DNA of 64,000 nucleotides, taken from the NCBI GenBank assembly GCA_016744015.1, contig JADGFD010000002.1, positions 248,001 through 312,000 of the forward strand. The letters run 5' to 3'. The stretch comes from Paracoccaceae bacterium. GTDB taxonomy: Bacteria > Pseudomonadota > Alphaproteobacteria > Rhodobacterales > Rhodobacteraceae. The notes under the pieces are model-generated. The model had not been told where the DNA came from. It did no database searches and was given only the letters and a program-made list of their open reading frames with translations. Below are positions 16,176 through 22,836 of this stretch, piece after piece. A program made the translations under genes and the position numbers. Within the stretch, counting starts at the first letter, position 1, and each line of letters opens with the position of its first letter.

Positions 16176-17351
16176 ATGGGTAAAACCGAAACCAAGGCGC
16201 AAGGCCCGGCTGTGGAAGTGAAGGCTGCACTGCAAGGGTTCTTGTCTGAATTCAATGAGTTCCAAGGCGAGCTTAAATCTAAACTTAAAGAACAGGAAAA
16301 TCGTTTGAACATGCTTGATCGTAAATCTATCTCACCCTCCCGCCCGGCACTTTCTACGGCTGCTGACCTTGACATGCCGCACAAGAAGGCCTTTTCGGCT
16401 TATCTTCGCTCGGGCGATGATGACGCGCTGCGCGGCCTTCCGATGGAAGAAAAAGCGCTTTCTACGGCTGTATCGGCTGATGGTGGCTTTTTGGTAGACC
16501 CGCAAACAGCGGCACAAATCACTTCGGTGCTTCGCGGTGCTTCAAGCATTCGGGCGATTGCCAACGTGGTGCAGGTGGAAAGCACGGCGTATGATGTGCT
16601 GGTTGACCAGACTGATATCGGCGCGGGTTGGGCAGATGAAACCTCTTCAACCACGGAAACGGGCACACCGCAGATAGACCGGATTTCGATTCCGCTGCAC
16701 GAGCTTTCGGCGCTGCCTAAAGCCTCGCAACGCTTGCTGGATGATAGCGCCTTTGACGTGGAAGGCTGGCTGGCGGGCCGCATTGCGGACAAGTTCTCCC
16801 GTGCGGAAAGCCTTTCGTTTATTGCCGGTGACGGCGTGGACAAGCCAACGGGCTTTTTGACCCATACTGCGGTTGCCAATGGCAGCTGGAGCTGGGGCAA
16901 CCTTGGCTATGTCGCTACCGGTGAGCTGGGTGATTTTAACAGCGTGGACCCTGCCGACGCGATTGTTGACCTTGTGTATGCGCTGAACGCGCAGTATCGC
17001 GCCAATGCGTCCTTTGTGATGAACTCAAAAACAGCGGGTGCGGTGCGCAAGATGAAGGATGGCGATGGCCGCTTCCTTTGGTCTGACGGCCTTGCCGCGG
17101 GAGAGCCGGCACGCCTGATGGGCTATCCGGTTCTGATTGCCGAGGATATGCCTGACATCGGGCTGGATTCATTGGCGATGGCTTTTGGTGATTTTGGCGC
17201 GGGTTATACCGTGGCTGAGCGCCCTGATCTGCGCATTTTGCGCGATCCGTTTAGCGCCAAGCCTCATGTTCTTTTCTATGCCACCAAGCGTGTTGGCGGT
17301 GATGTGAGTGATTTTGCAGCCATCAAGCTGCTGAAATTTGCTTTGTCTTAA
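16176..17351 (+). CDS. GTA major capsid protein (g5)
   Basis: Builds the GTA head. 391 residues, HK97 fold: a charged coiled-coil delta domain (residues about 15-55, FLSEFNEFQGELKSKLKEQE) to be cut off by the g4 protease, then KALSTAVSADGGFLVDPQTA marking the mature start, the E-loop/P-domain region SIRAIANVVQVEST, and a C-terminal DPFSAKPHVLFYATKRVGGDVSDFAAIKLLKF motif. AAGGATGACC precedes the ATG. The particle is known to package DNA fragments much smaller than its own cluster. Confidence 0.95.
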   Translation: MGKTETKAQGPAVEVKAALQGFLSEFNEFQGELKSKLKEQENRLNMLDRKSISPSRPALSTAADLDMPHKKAFSAYLRSGDDDALRGLPMEEKALSTAVSADGGFLVDPQTAAQITSVLRGASSIRAIANVVQVESTAYDVLVDQTDIGAGWADETSSTTETGTPQIDRISIPLHELSALPKASQRLLDDSAFDVEGWLAGRIADKFSRAESLSFIAGDGVDKPTGFLTHTAVANGSWSWGNLGYVATGELGDFNSVDPADAIVDLVYALNAQYRANASFVMNSKTAGAVRKMKDGDGRFLWSDGLAAGEPARLMGYPVLIAEDMPDIGLDSLAMAFGDFGAGYTVAERPDLRILRDPFSAKPHVLFYATKRVGGDVSDFAAIKLLKFALS

Positions 17352-17378
17352 GGCGCAAGCCTAGGCGTTGCAATAGGT

Positions 17379-17392
17379 CGCCCCTTGGGGCG
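17379..17392. repeat. Short GC hairpin after the capsid gene
   Basis: CGCCCC TT GGGGCG, a perfect stem with a two-base loop, 28 bases after the capsid stop and without a T-run. It could stabilise the capsid message or reduce read-through into the downstream structural genes. The whole 128-base gap holds no gene. Confidence 0.4.
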
Positions 17393-17479
17393 GCTGGCCC
17401 CTCGTGCTTTCCGGTAAGCTGTTCCTCCCTCCGTATGGGCGGCACGGGGGATTTACCATTATCAAAAGACTGGACCTAA

Positions 17480-17806
17480 ATGCGCGGCACAATTCTTAAA
17501 GACCCGAACTCCGAGCTGGCTTTCGCGATTGATTGGCGCGCCAGTGGGCTTTTGAAACATGAACAGGTGGTGGATGACCTGGGGTGGACGGTGCAACCCG
17601 TCGATGATGACCCGAACTGCCTGAAAATACTTGAACAGACGATCAAGACAAGCTGCTCGCGGGTAGTGCTAACGGGCGGCGGGGAAGGGCAGGTTTACCT
17701 GCTGACCTGCACCGTGGGCACAGACAGCAAGCGGGTGCTGAAACAGGCGGTGATCTTGCGGATTGCGGCGGATAAAATGAGTGGAGACCTCGATGAATTT
17801 GAATGA
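17480..17806 (+). CDS. Extra GTA gene: phage fibre-adaptor/decoration-like protein
   Basis: 108 residues between capsid (g5) and connector (g6), a position with no numbered gene in the Rhodobacter capsulatus cluster as I know it. The sequence follows the pattern of small beta-sandwich proteins encoded beside the capsid gene in siphophages: KDPNSELAFAIDW near the start, VVLTGGGEGQVYLLTCTVGT in the middle and a final VLRIAADKM strand (LxGGxxGxxYxLT with a Ser/Thr-rich turn). A head-decoration or fibre-adaptor role is inference. It overlaps the g6 start by 14 bases, so it is part of the operon. Confidence 0.65.
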   Translation: MRGTILKDPNSELAFAIDWRASGLLKHEQVVDDLGWTVQPVDDDPNCLKILEQTIKTSCSRVVLTGGGEGQVYLLTCTVGTDSKRVLKQAVILRIAADKMSGDLDEFE

Positions 17807-18386
17807 AACAACAACGCTGAGCAGTGCTGATTTTCCGATTGCCGAGTTAAAGGACCAGCTGCGGCTGGGCACCGGATTTACGGATAGTGGCGCGCAGGAT
17901 GGCCTGCTGGAAACTTGTTTGCGCGCGGCCATGGGGGCCATCGAAGCGCGGACAAGCCGGATTTTGCTACGCCGGCGGTTTCAGTGGAATATTTATAACT
18001 GGCGAATGGACGGGGACACGCAGGCCCTGCCTTTTGCACCGGTTTCGTCAATTTTATATCTGCGCATGATAGCGGCTGGTGGTGAAATTACCACGATTGA
18101 TTCTGCGGATTACAAGCTTCAGCTGGACAGCCATCGGCCAAAAATCGTGGCGCTTAAGCGGTCATTCCCGGCGATCGAGACGGGGGGATCTGCTGAGGTT
18201 TCGATGTATGCGGGGTATGGATTCTGGGAACATGTGCCAGCAGATTTGCAAAATGCCATGCTGATGCTGGCAGCGTCGTATTATGAAAACCGTGATGGCA
18301 TGATAAATGGCGGCGGGCAAATTCCTTTTGGGGTGTCGGCTTTGCTGGAGCCATATAAGCGTGTGCGGTTGGGAGCGGCGCGATGA
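17793..18386 (+). CDS. GTA head-tail connector / adaptor (g6)
   Basis: Ring protein under the portal joining head to tail. 197 residues from ATG 17793 (GGAG six bases upstream). It has the gp6-like features LKDQLRLGTGFTDSGAQDGLLETCLRAAMGAIEARTSRILLRRRFQWNIYNW, a conserved segment in which the aromatic WNIYNWRMD precedes a proline-rich turn, and later PADLQNAMLMLAASYYENRD. It ends four bases inside the g7 start, typical of a compact structural operon. Confidence 0.9.
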   Translation: MNLNETTTLSSADFPIAELKDQLRLGTGFTDSGAQDGLLETCLRAAMGAIEARTSRILLRRRFQWNIYNWRMDGDTQALPFAPVSSILYLRMIAAGGEITTIDSADYKLQLDSHRPKIVALKRSFPAIETGGSAEVSMYAGYGFWEHVPADLQNAMLMLAASYYENRDGMINGGGQIPFGVSALLEPYKRVRLGAAR

Positions 18387-18718
18387 GTGCGCCAAAGCTA
18401 AACCGCAGCTTGGCGCTGGAAGAGCTTTTGCGCGTGCCAGACGGCATGGGCGGCTTTACCGAAAGCTGGGTCTCGAAAGGGGTTTTATGGGCCAACCTTG
18501 ACGCGCGCGGGGCCGCAGAACGACAGGTGGGTGGGCGGACGCTTTCTGTGAGTAAATTCAAGATTATCACGCGGGCGGCGCCTTTTGGGGCTGATAGCCG
18601 GCCACGGCCGGACCAGCGCTTTAGAGAAGGTGGCCGGACGTTCGATATATTGGCCGTGGGCGAATATGACGATGCGGGGCACTTCCTTGAGATTTGGGCA
18701 GAGGAGGGGCGGCTATGA
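18383..18718 (+). CDS. GTA head closure / stopper protein (g7)
   Basis: 111 residues matching the small phage head-tail joining family: LRVPDGMGGFTESWVSKGVLWANLDARGAAE, then TLSVSKFKIITR, then PRPDQRFREGGRTFDILAVGEYDDAGHFLEIWAEEG. It probably closes the head channel below the connector. Four-base overlaps with g6 (ATGA) and with g8 keep stoichiometry coupled. Confidence 0.9.
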   Translation: MSAPKLNRSLALEELLRVPDGMGGFTESWVSKGVLWANLDARGAAERQVGGRTLSVSKFKIITRAAPFGADSRPRPDQRFREGGRTFDILAVGEYDDAGHFLEIWAEEGRL

Positions 18719-19137
18719 GCTATGCTATGAGCGCGGCGCTGCAAGAGGCTGTATTTAATACTCTTTCAGCAAATCCGGTTTTGATTGCGGCCCTGAACGG
18801 CATTTATGATGCCCCGCCGGGGAGCGATGGCACGCCGCCAGTTGGCACCTATATCACGCTCGGAGGCGAGGTGGCGAAGGATAGATCGAGCGGTAGCCAT
18901 AAGGGGGTGACGCTGGATTTTGAGGTCAATATCCACTCGGATTTTGCGGGGTTTAGTGTGGCCAAGGGCGTGGCGGCTGAAGTGGTGGACACTTTGGCCT
19001 GGGCCGACCTTGGGCTGAGCCGAGGGTCGCTTGTGAACCTAAAATTTTTGAAATCGCGGACGCGCAGAGGCGCGGCCCCGGAAACTCGCCGGATTGCGCT
19101 GGTATTTCGCGCAATTCTTGATGATGGCACAATATAA
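18715..19137 (+). CDS. GTA tail terminator (g8, DUF3168)
   Basis: 140 residues from ATG 18715, sharing ATGA with the g7 stop. DUF3168 features: ALQEAVFNTLSANPVLIAALNGIYDAPP, then PVGTYITLGGEV, DFEVNIHSDFAGFSVAKGVAAEVV and a final RRIALVFRAIL strand. It caps the head-proximal end of the tail tube. Upstream in-frame codons exist at 18694, but the ATGA overlap is the natural start. Confidence 0.9.
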   Translation: MSYAMSAALQEAVFNTLSANPVLIAALNGIYDAPPGSDGTPPVGTYITLGGEVAKDRSSGSHKGVTLDFEVNIHSDFAGFSVAKGVAAEVVDTLAWADLGLSRGSLVNLKFLKSRTRRGAAPETRRIALVFRAILDDGTI

Positions 19138-19149
19138 GGACGCTTTAAA

Positions 19150-19587
19150 ATGGCAGCTCAAAAGGGCAAAGACCTACTGATCAAGATAGATATGGACGGC
19201 ACGGGGAGTTACACAACCTTTGCTGGCCTGCGGGCCTCTCGGATCTCGTTTAACTCGGAAACGGTGGATATTACCAATATTGCCAGTGCAGGAGGGTGGC
19301 GGGAATTGCTGCCTGCAACGGGCATTCGCTCAGCAAGCGTGAGCGGCTCGGGGGTGTTTTTGGATGAAAATACCGTGGAGCGGGCGCAGACGTATTTTTT
19401 TAATGCGGATATCCCGACATTTGAGATTATTGTGCCTGCACTGGGCGTGTTTCGGGGGGCATTCCAGATTACCAGCCTTGAATTGGCGGGAAATTATGAC
19501 GGCGAGGCGACGTATGAAATTACGCTGACTTCGGGGGGCGAGATTATTGCGACACCACCGCCGCCACCTCCGGGGCCATCCCTATGA
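19150..19587 (+). CDS. GTA major tail tube protein (g9)
   Basis: 145 residues forming the non-contractile tail tube. Recognisable by AAQKGKDLLIKIDMDGTGSYTTFAGLRASRISFN, the VDITNIASAGGWRELLP loop, the SVSGSGVFLDE strand and a closing ATYEITLTSGGEI, then a proline-rich tail ending just inside the next gene. AAGGAcgcttta precedes the ATG. Confidence 0.92.
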   Translation: MAAQKGKDLLIKIDMDGTGSYTTFAGLRASRISFNSETVDITNIASAGGWRELLPATGIRSASVSGSGVFLDENTVERAQTYFFNADIPTFEIIVPALGVFRGAFQITSLELAGNYDGEATYEITLTSGGEIIATPPPPPPGPSL

Positions 19588-19904
19588 ACCCATATCGTGG
19601 CGAAGTGGCGCTGGTGCTGGATGGGGAGCGGCATTGTATGCGACTCACCCTTGGGGCGCTGGCAGAGCTGGAGGACGCCTTGGGGGCGGATTCTATGCTG
19701 GCGCTGGTGGAGCGGTTTGAAAGCGGGGCGTTTAGCGCCTCGGATTTGATATCGCTTTTGTTGGCGGGGCTGCGCGGTGGCGGGCTGGAAATTGAGCGGG
19801 CTGCGTTGATGGCGGGCACGATTGAGGGTGGGCCGGTAGCGGCAGCGAAGGCGGGAGCGCTTTTGCTAAAGCGGGCTTTTTCGGTGAGCGATGAAGCGGT
19901 TTGA
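19584..19904 (+). CDS. GTA tail assembly chaperone, first part (g10)
   Basis: 106 residues with the GTA gp10 pattern NPYRGEVALVLDGERHCMRLTLGALAELEDALG. The position between tail tube and tape measure is where phages encode a pair of assembly chaperones (as lambda G and GT). It overlaps g9 by four bases and g10.1 by 14. Unlike lambda there is no obvious frameshift fusion; the two parts are separate overlapping genes. Confidence 0.88.
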   Translation: MNPYRGEVALVLDGERHCMRLTLGALAELEDALGADSMLALVERFESGAFSASDLISLLLAGLRGGGLEIERAALMAGTIEGGPVAAAKAGALLLKRAFSVSDEAV

Positions 19905-20076
19905 CTGGCCCGCGCTGATGCGGCTGGGGCTGGGGCAGCTACGGCTGCCACCAGACCAGTTTTGGGCGCTGACTCCGGCGGAGCTGGGACTGATGGCAGG
20001 GCTTGAGGGCGCGCGGGTGATGGGGCGTTCGGGGCTGGCGGAGCTGATGGCAATGTATCCTGATAAAGGGGAATAA
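19891..20076 (+). CDS. GTA tail assembly chaperone, second part (g10.1)
   Basis: 61 residues: FDWPALMRLGLGQLRLPPDQFWALTPAELGLMAGL, matching the small phage tail-assembly-chaperone family (W-LM---G---L-P-EFW-LTP-EL). It overlaps g10 by 14 bases in another frame and ends one base before the tape-measure start. Probably escorts the tape measure during tail assembly. Confidence 0.88.
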   Translation: MKRFDWPALMRLGLGQLRLPPDQFWALTPAELGLMAGLEGARVMGRSGLAELMAMYPDKGE

Positions 20077-20077
20077 A

Positions 20078-20740
20078 ATGGCTGATGTAACAGCGGATGT
20101 TGAGAATTTGGATTTGGCGCTGGGGGATCTGGCGAGCTCAATCGCCGGAACCGAGGCGGTGACGGCGGCGTTTAGGGCGGAACTGGCGGGGGTGGCCACG
20201 GTGATGACCGCAACGAGTGCGCAGGCGACGGGGTTTCAACGCTCGGTGGGCACGAGCTTGCGCAATGCGTTTGACGCACTGGTGTTTGATGGCGGCAAGT
20301 TGACGGATGTGCTGAAGGGGCTGTCGCTCTCGATTGCGGATTCGGCGCTAGATTCGGTGCTGAAGCCGGTGACAAGCGGGCTGGGAAACCTGATTGGCGG
20401 CGGTTTGCAAAACCTGATTTCTGGGATTTTACCCTTTGAAAACGGAGCGGCGTTTTCGAGTGGGCGTGTACAGGCGTTTGCAAAAGGCGGTGTAGTCTCG
20501 CAGGCGACGAGTTTTCCTATGCGGGGAGGCATGGGGCTGATGGGTGAGGCCGGGCCGGAGGCGATAATGCCGCTGGCGCGGGGGGCTGATGGCAAGCTTG
20601 GCGTGCGTGGCGGCGGCGGTGGTGCTGTGAATGTGACGATGAATATTAGCACGCCGGATGTGGCGAGCTTCCAGCGCTCGAAGGCGCAGGTTGCGGCGCA
20701 ATACAGCCGGGCTTTGGCGCGAGGCCAGCGGAATTTGTAG
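20078..20740 (+). CDS. GTA tape measure protein (g11)
   Basis: 220 residues, very short for a tape measure, in line with the short GTA tail. Helical N-terminal part (NLDLALGDLASSIAGTEAVTAAFRAELAGV), a middle LRNAFDALVFDGGKLTDVLKGLSLSIADSALDSVLKP stretch typical of phage tail-tape proteins, a Gly-rich membrane-active-looking segment (GLGNLIGGGLQNLISGILPF), then the conserved AFAKGGVV and GLMGEAGPEAIMPLARGADG motif. A perfect 38-bp palindrome lies 60 bases downstream. Confidence 0.9.
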   Translation: MADVTADVENLDLALGDLASSIAGTEAVTAAFRAELAGVATVMTATSAQATGFQRSVGTSLRNAFDALVFDGGKLTDVLKGLSLSIADSALDSVLKPVTSGLGNLIGGGLQNLISGILPFENGAAFSSGRVQAFAKGGVVSQATSFPMRGGMGLMGEAGPEAIMPLARGADGKLGVRGGGGGAVNVTMNISTPDVASFQRSKAQVAAQYSRALARGQRNL

Positions 20741-20800
20741 GCGTAAAAATGACACGAAATAACGACGTAACATCTTGATATAAAGATAAAATATGAAATG

Positions 20801-20840
20801 AAACGCACCTTACTAAACTAGTTTAGTAAGGTGCGTTTTT
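20801..20840 (+). terminator. Perfect 38-bp palindrome / putative internal terminator
   Basis: Left arm AAACGCACCTTACTAAACT (20801-20819) is the exact reverse complement of the right arm (20820-20838), with no mismatch and no spacer, and the right arm runs into five consecutive T residues. It can act as an intrinsic terminator or as an operator; it lies in the 149-base gap between g11 and g12, the longest gap in the second half of the cluster. Confidence 0.75.
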
Positions 20841-20889
20841 GCGGTGTGACGCGGGCTGTTGAAGCCCTTTAATACTTTGGGAGGTTAGC

Positions 20890-21522
20890 ATGAATTTTCA
20901 TGAGGTTCGGTTTCCGACAGCTTTGTCGTTTGGCTCAAGCGGTGGGCCGGAGCGGCGCACCGAAATTGTGTCGTTGTCAAATGGTTTTGAGGAGCGGAAC
21001 TCGCCTTGGGCGCAGTCGCGTCGGCGCTATGATGCGGGGCTTGGAATGCGGTCACTGGATGATTTGTCTGACGTGTTTTCATTTTTTGAAGCGCGGCGGG
21101 GGCAGCTTTTTGGCTTTCGCTGGAAGGACTGGACTGACTTTAAATCTTGTGTGCCTTCGGAGAATTTTGGGCCGTTGGACCAGAAGTTTGGTGAAGGCGA
21201 CGGGGTGCGGACTGACTTTCCGCTGATCAAGAATTATCGCTCGGGGGCGTTTAATTATGAGCGGGTGATTAGCAAGCCTTTGGAGGGCCGTGTGGCGGTG
21301 GCTTTGGCCGGTGATGTGCTGGCCGAGGGTGTGCATTTTAGCGTGGATTATACCACGGGGGTTGTCAGCTTTGTGACGCCGCCGCCGCTGGAGGCGATTT
21401 TGACGGCTGGCTATGAATTTGATGTGCCGGTGCGGTTTGACACGGATCGGATTGAAGCGAACTCGGGGGCGTTTGCGGCGGGGGAAATTCCGGCGATTCC
21501 GGTGGTGGAGGTGCGGGTATGA
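20890..21522 (+). CDS. GTA distal tail protein (g12, DUF2460)
   Basis: 210 residues of the DUF2460 family, the first component of the tail tip: MNFHEVRFPTALSFGSSGGPERRTEIVSLSNGFEERNSPWAQSRRRYDAG, DLSDVFSFFEARRGQLFGFRWKDWTDFKSC, ending with FDVPVRFDTDRIEAN. GGGAGG precedes ATG 20890. The gene ends four bases inside g13. Confidence 0.93.
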   Translation: MNFHEVRFPTALSFGSSGGPERRTEIVSLSNGFEERNSPWAQSRRRYDAGLGMRSLDDLSDVFSFFEARRGQLFGFRWKDWTDFKSCVPSENFGPLDQKFGEGDGVRTDFPLIKNYRSGAFNYERVISKPLEGRVAVALAGDVLAEGVHFSVDYTTGVVSFVTPPPLEAILTAGYEFDVPVRFDTDRIEANSGAFAAGEIPAIPVVEVRV

Positions 21523-22412
21523 TGGGGGGTTCGGCTGAGTTTCAGGCGCTGCTGGATGGTGGCGCAACGACGATTTGCCGGTGCTGGCAGTTGCGGCGAA
21601 AAGATGGAGTGACGTTTGGATTTACGGACCATGATCTGGATCTTGAATTTGGTGGGCAGGTCTATTTGGCTGGCTCTGGGATGGATGCCTCGGCGCTGGA
21701 AAGTAGCACGGGGCTAAGCGTGGATAACGGGCAGGCTGTGGGGGCATTGAGCGCAGTTGGCTTGCAGGACGCCGACATTTTGGCGGGGAAATTTGACCGC
21801 GCTGAAGTGGTGCAGTGGCTGGTGAACTGGGAAGATGTGGCCGTGCGTGAAACGGTGTTTCGCGGGGCGCTTGGTGAAATTCGCCGGGGTGAAAGTGCCT
21901 TTGAGGTGGAACTGCGCTCATTGGCTGAGGGGTTGAATAAACCACTTGGGCGGGGGTATGTGCCGGGCTGTGATGCTGTGCTGGGGGACGCACGCTGTGG
22001 GGTGGACCTTGGGGTTTCCGGGCGGTTGGAAACGGTGAGTGTAACTTCGGTTGTGAACGCGCGACGGGTGCTGGTGGATGCGGTGATCGGTGCAGATGCT
22101 GGTTGGTTTGCCAATGGGCATATGCGCTGGGTGAGCGGTGGTAATGCGGGTGTGGTTTCGATTGTGAAGGTTGATGCGGCGGGCGTGGATTTTCGCGATA
22201 TGGAGCTTTGGGAAGAGTTGCGTGCGCCGGTGGAAATTGGCGATGTGGTGGAACTGGTGGTGGGCTGTGACAAGCGGCATGGCACTTGTGGAGCCAAGTT
22301 TGGAAATATGCTGAATTTTAGGGGCTTTCCGACGATTCCTGGCGAAGACTGGGTCACTGATTTTCCCCGTGCTGACGGGCAGAATACTGGCGGGAGCCTG
22401 CTGAATGGGTGA
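21519..22412 (+). CDS. GTA hub protein, probable Fe-S cluster (g13, DUF2163)
   Basis: 297 residues; DUF2163 family with ICRCWQLRRKDGVTFGFTDHDLDLEF at the start. Four spaced cysteines (151 and 160 in GCDAVLGDARC; 250 and 257 in GCDKRHGTC) can ligate an iron-sulfur cluster; the RcGTA structure was, to my knowledge, reported with such a cluster in its hub. The hub connects the distal tail to the g15 tip. The start is ATG 21519 or ATG 21522, both within the g12 stop overlap. Confidence 0.92.
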   Translation: MMGGSAEFQALLDGGATTICRCWQLRRKDGVTFGFTDHDLDLEFGGQVYLAGSGMDASALESSTGLSVDNGQAVGALSAVGLQDADILAGKFDRAEVVQWLVNWEDVAVRETVFRGALGEIRRGESAFEVELRSLAEGLNKPLGRGYVPGCDAVLGDARCGVDLGVSGRLETVSVTSVVNARRVLVDAVIGADAGWFANGHMRWVSGGNAGVVSIVKVDAAGVDFRDMELWEELRAPVEIGDVVELVVGCDKRHGTCGAKFGNMLNFRGFPTIPGEDWVTDFPRADGQNTGGSLLNG

Positions 22413-22836
22413 GCGCGTGGTGGCGCTGGCGCGGGGGTGGATTGGCACGCCGTATGAGCATCAGGCGAGCTGTAAAGGGGCCGGGGCGGATTGCCTCGGC
22501 CTTTTGCGTGGGGTGTGGCGGGAGCTGCACGGGCGTGAGCCGGAGCGGCCGGGGGCGTATACGCCGGACCTATCGGAAACCGACGGGGTTGAGCGGCTTT
22601 TACCAGCGGCGCGGCGGCATATGGTTGAGATTGAAGTGGCAGAGGCGGGAGATGTGTTGTTGTTTCGGCTGGGGCGGAGCGTGGTGAAGCATGTGGCGAT
22701 CCTTTCGGATGACACTGTGGGCGCAGAGAAAATTATACATGCCTATTCGGGGCGCGGGGTGGTGGAAAGCCCGCTCACGCCTGCTTGGGCGCGGCGGATA
22801 GCTGGAAGATTTCGAATTCCTGAGGGGAGAGCTTAA
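22405..22836 (+). CDS. GTA cell-wall peptidase, NlpC/P60 (g14)
   Basis: 143 residues. Catalytic Cys30 lies in GAGADCLGLLRGVW and His96 in SVVKHVAILSDD, fitting the NlpC/P60 cysteine peptidase triad. It should cut peptide crosslinks so that DNA can pass the recipient wall. It overlaps g13 by eight bases, and g15 starts at the base after its stop. Confidence 0.93.
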   Translation: MGERVVALARGWIGTPYEHQASCKGAGADCLGLLRGVWRELHGREPERPGAYTPDLSETDGVERLLPAARRHMVEIEVAEAGDVLLFRLGRSVVKHVAILSDDTVGAEKIIHAYSGRGVVESPLTPAWARRIAGRFRIPEGRA

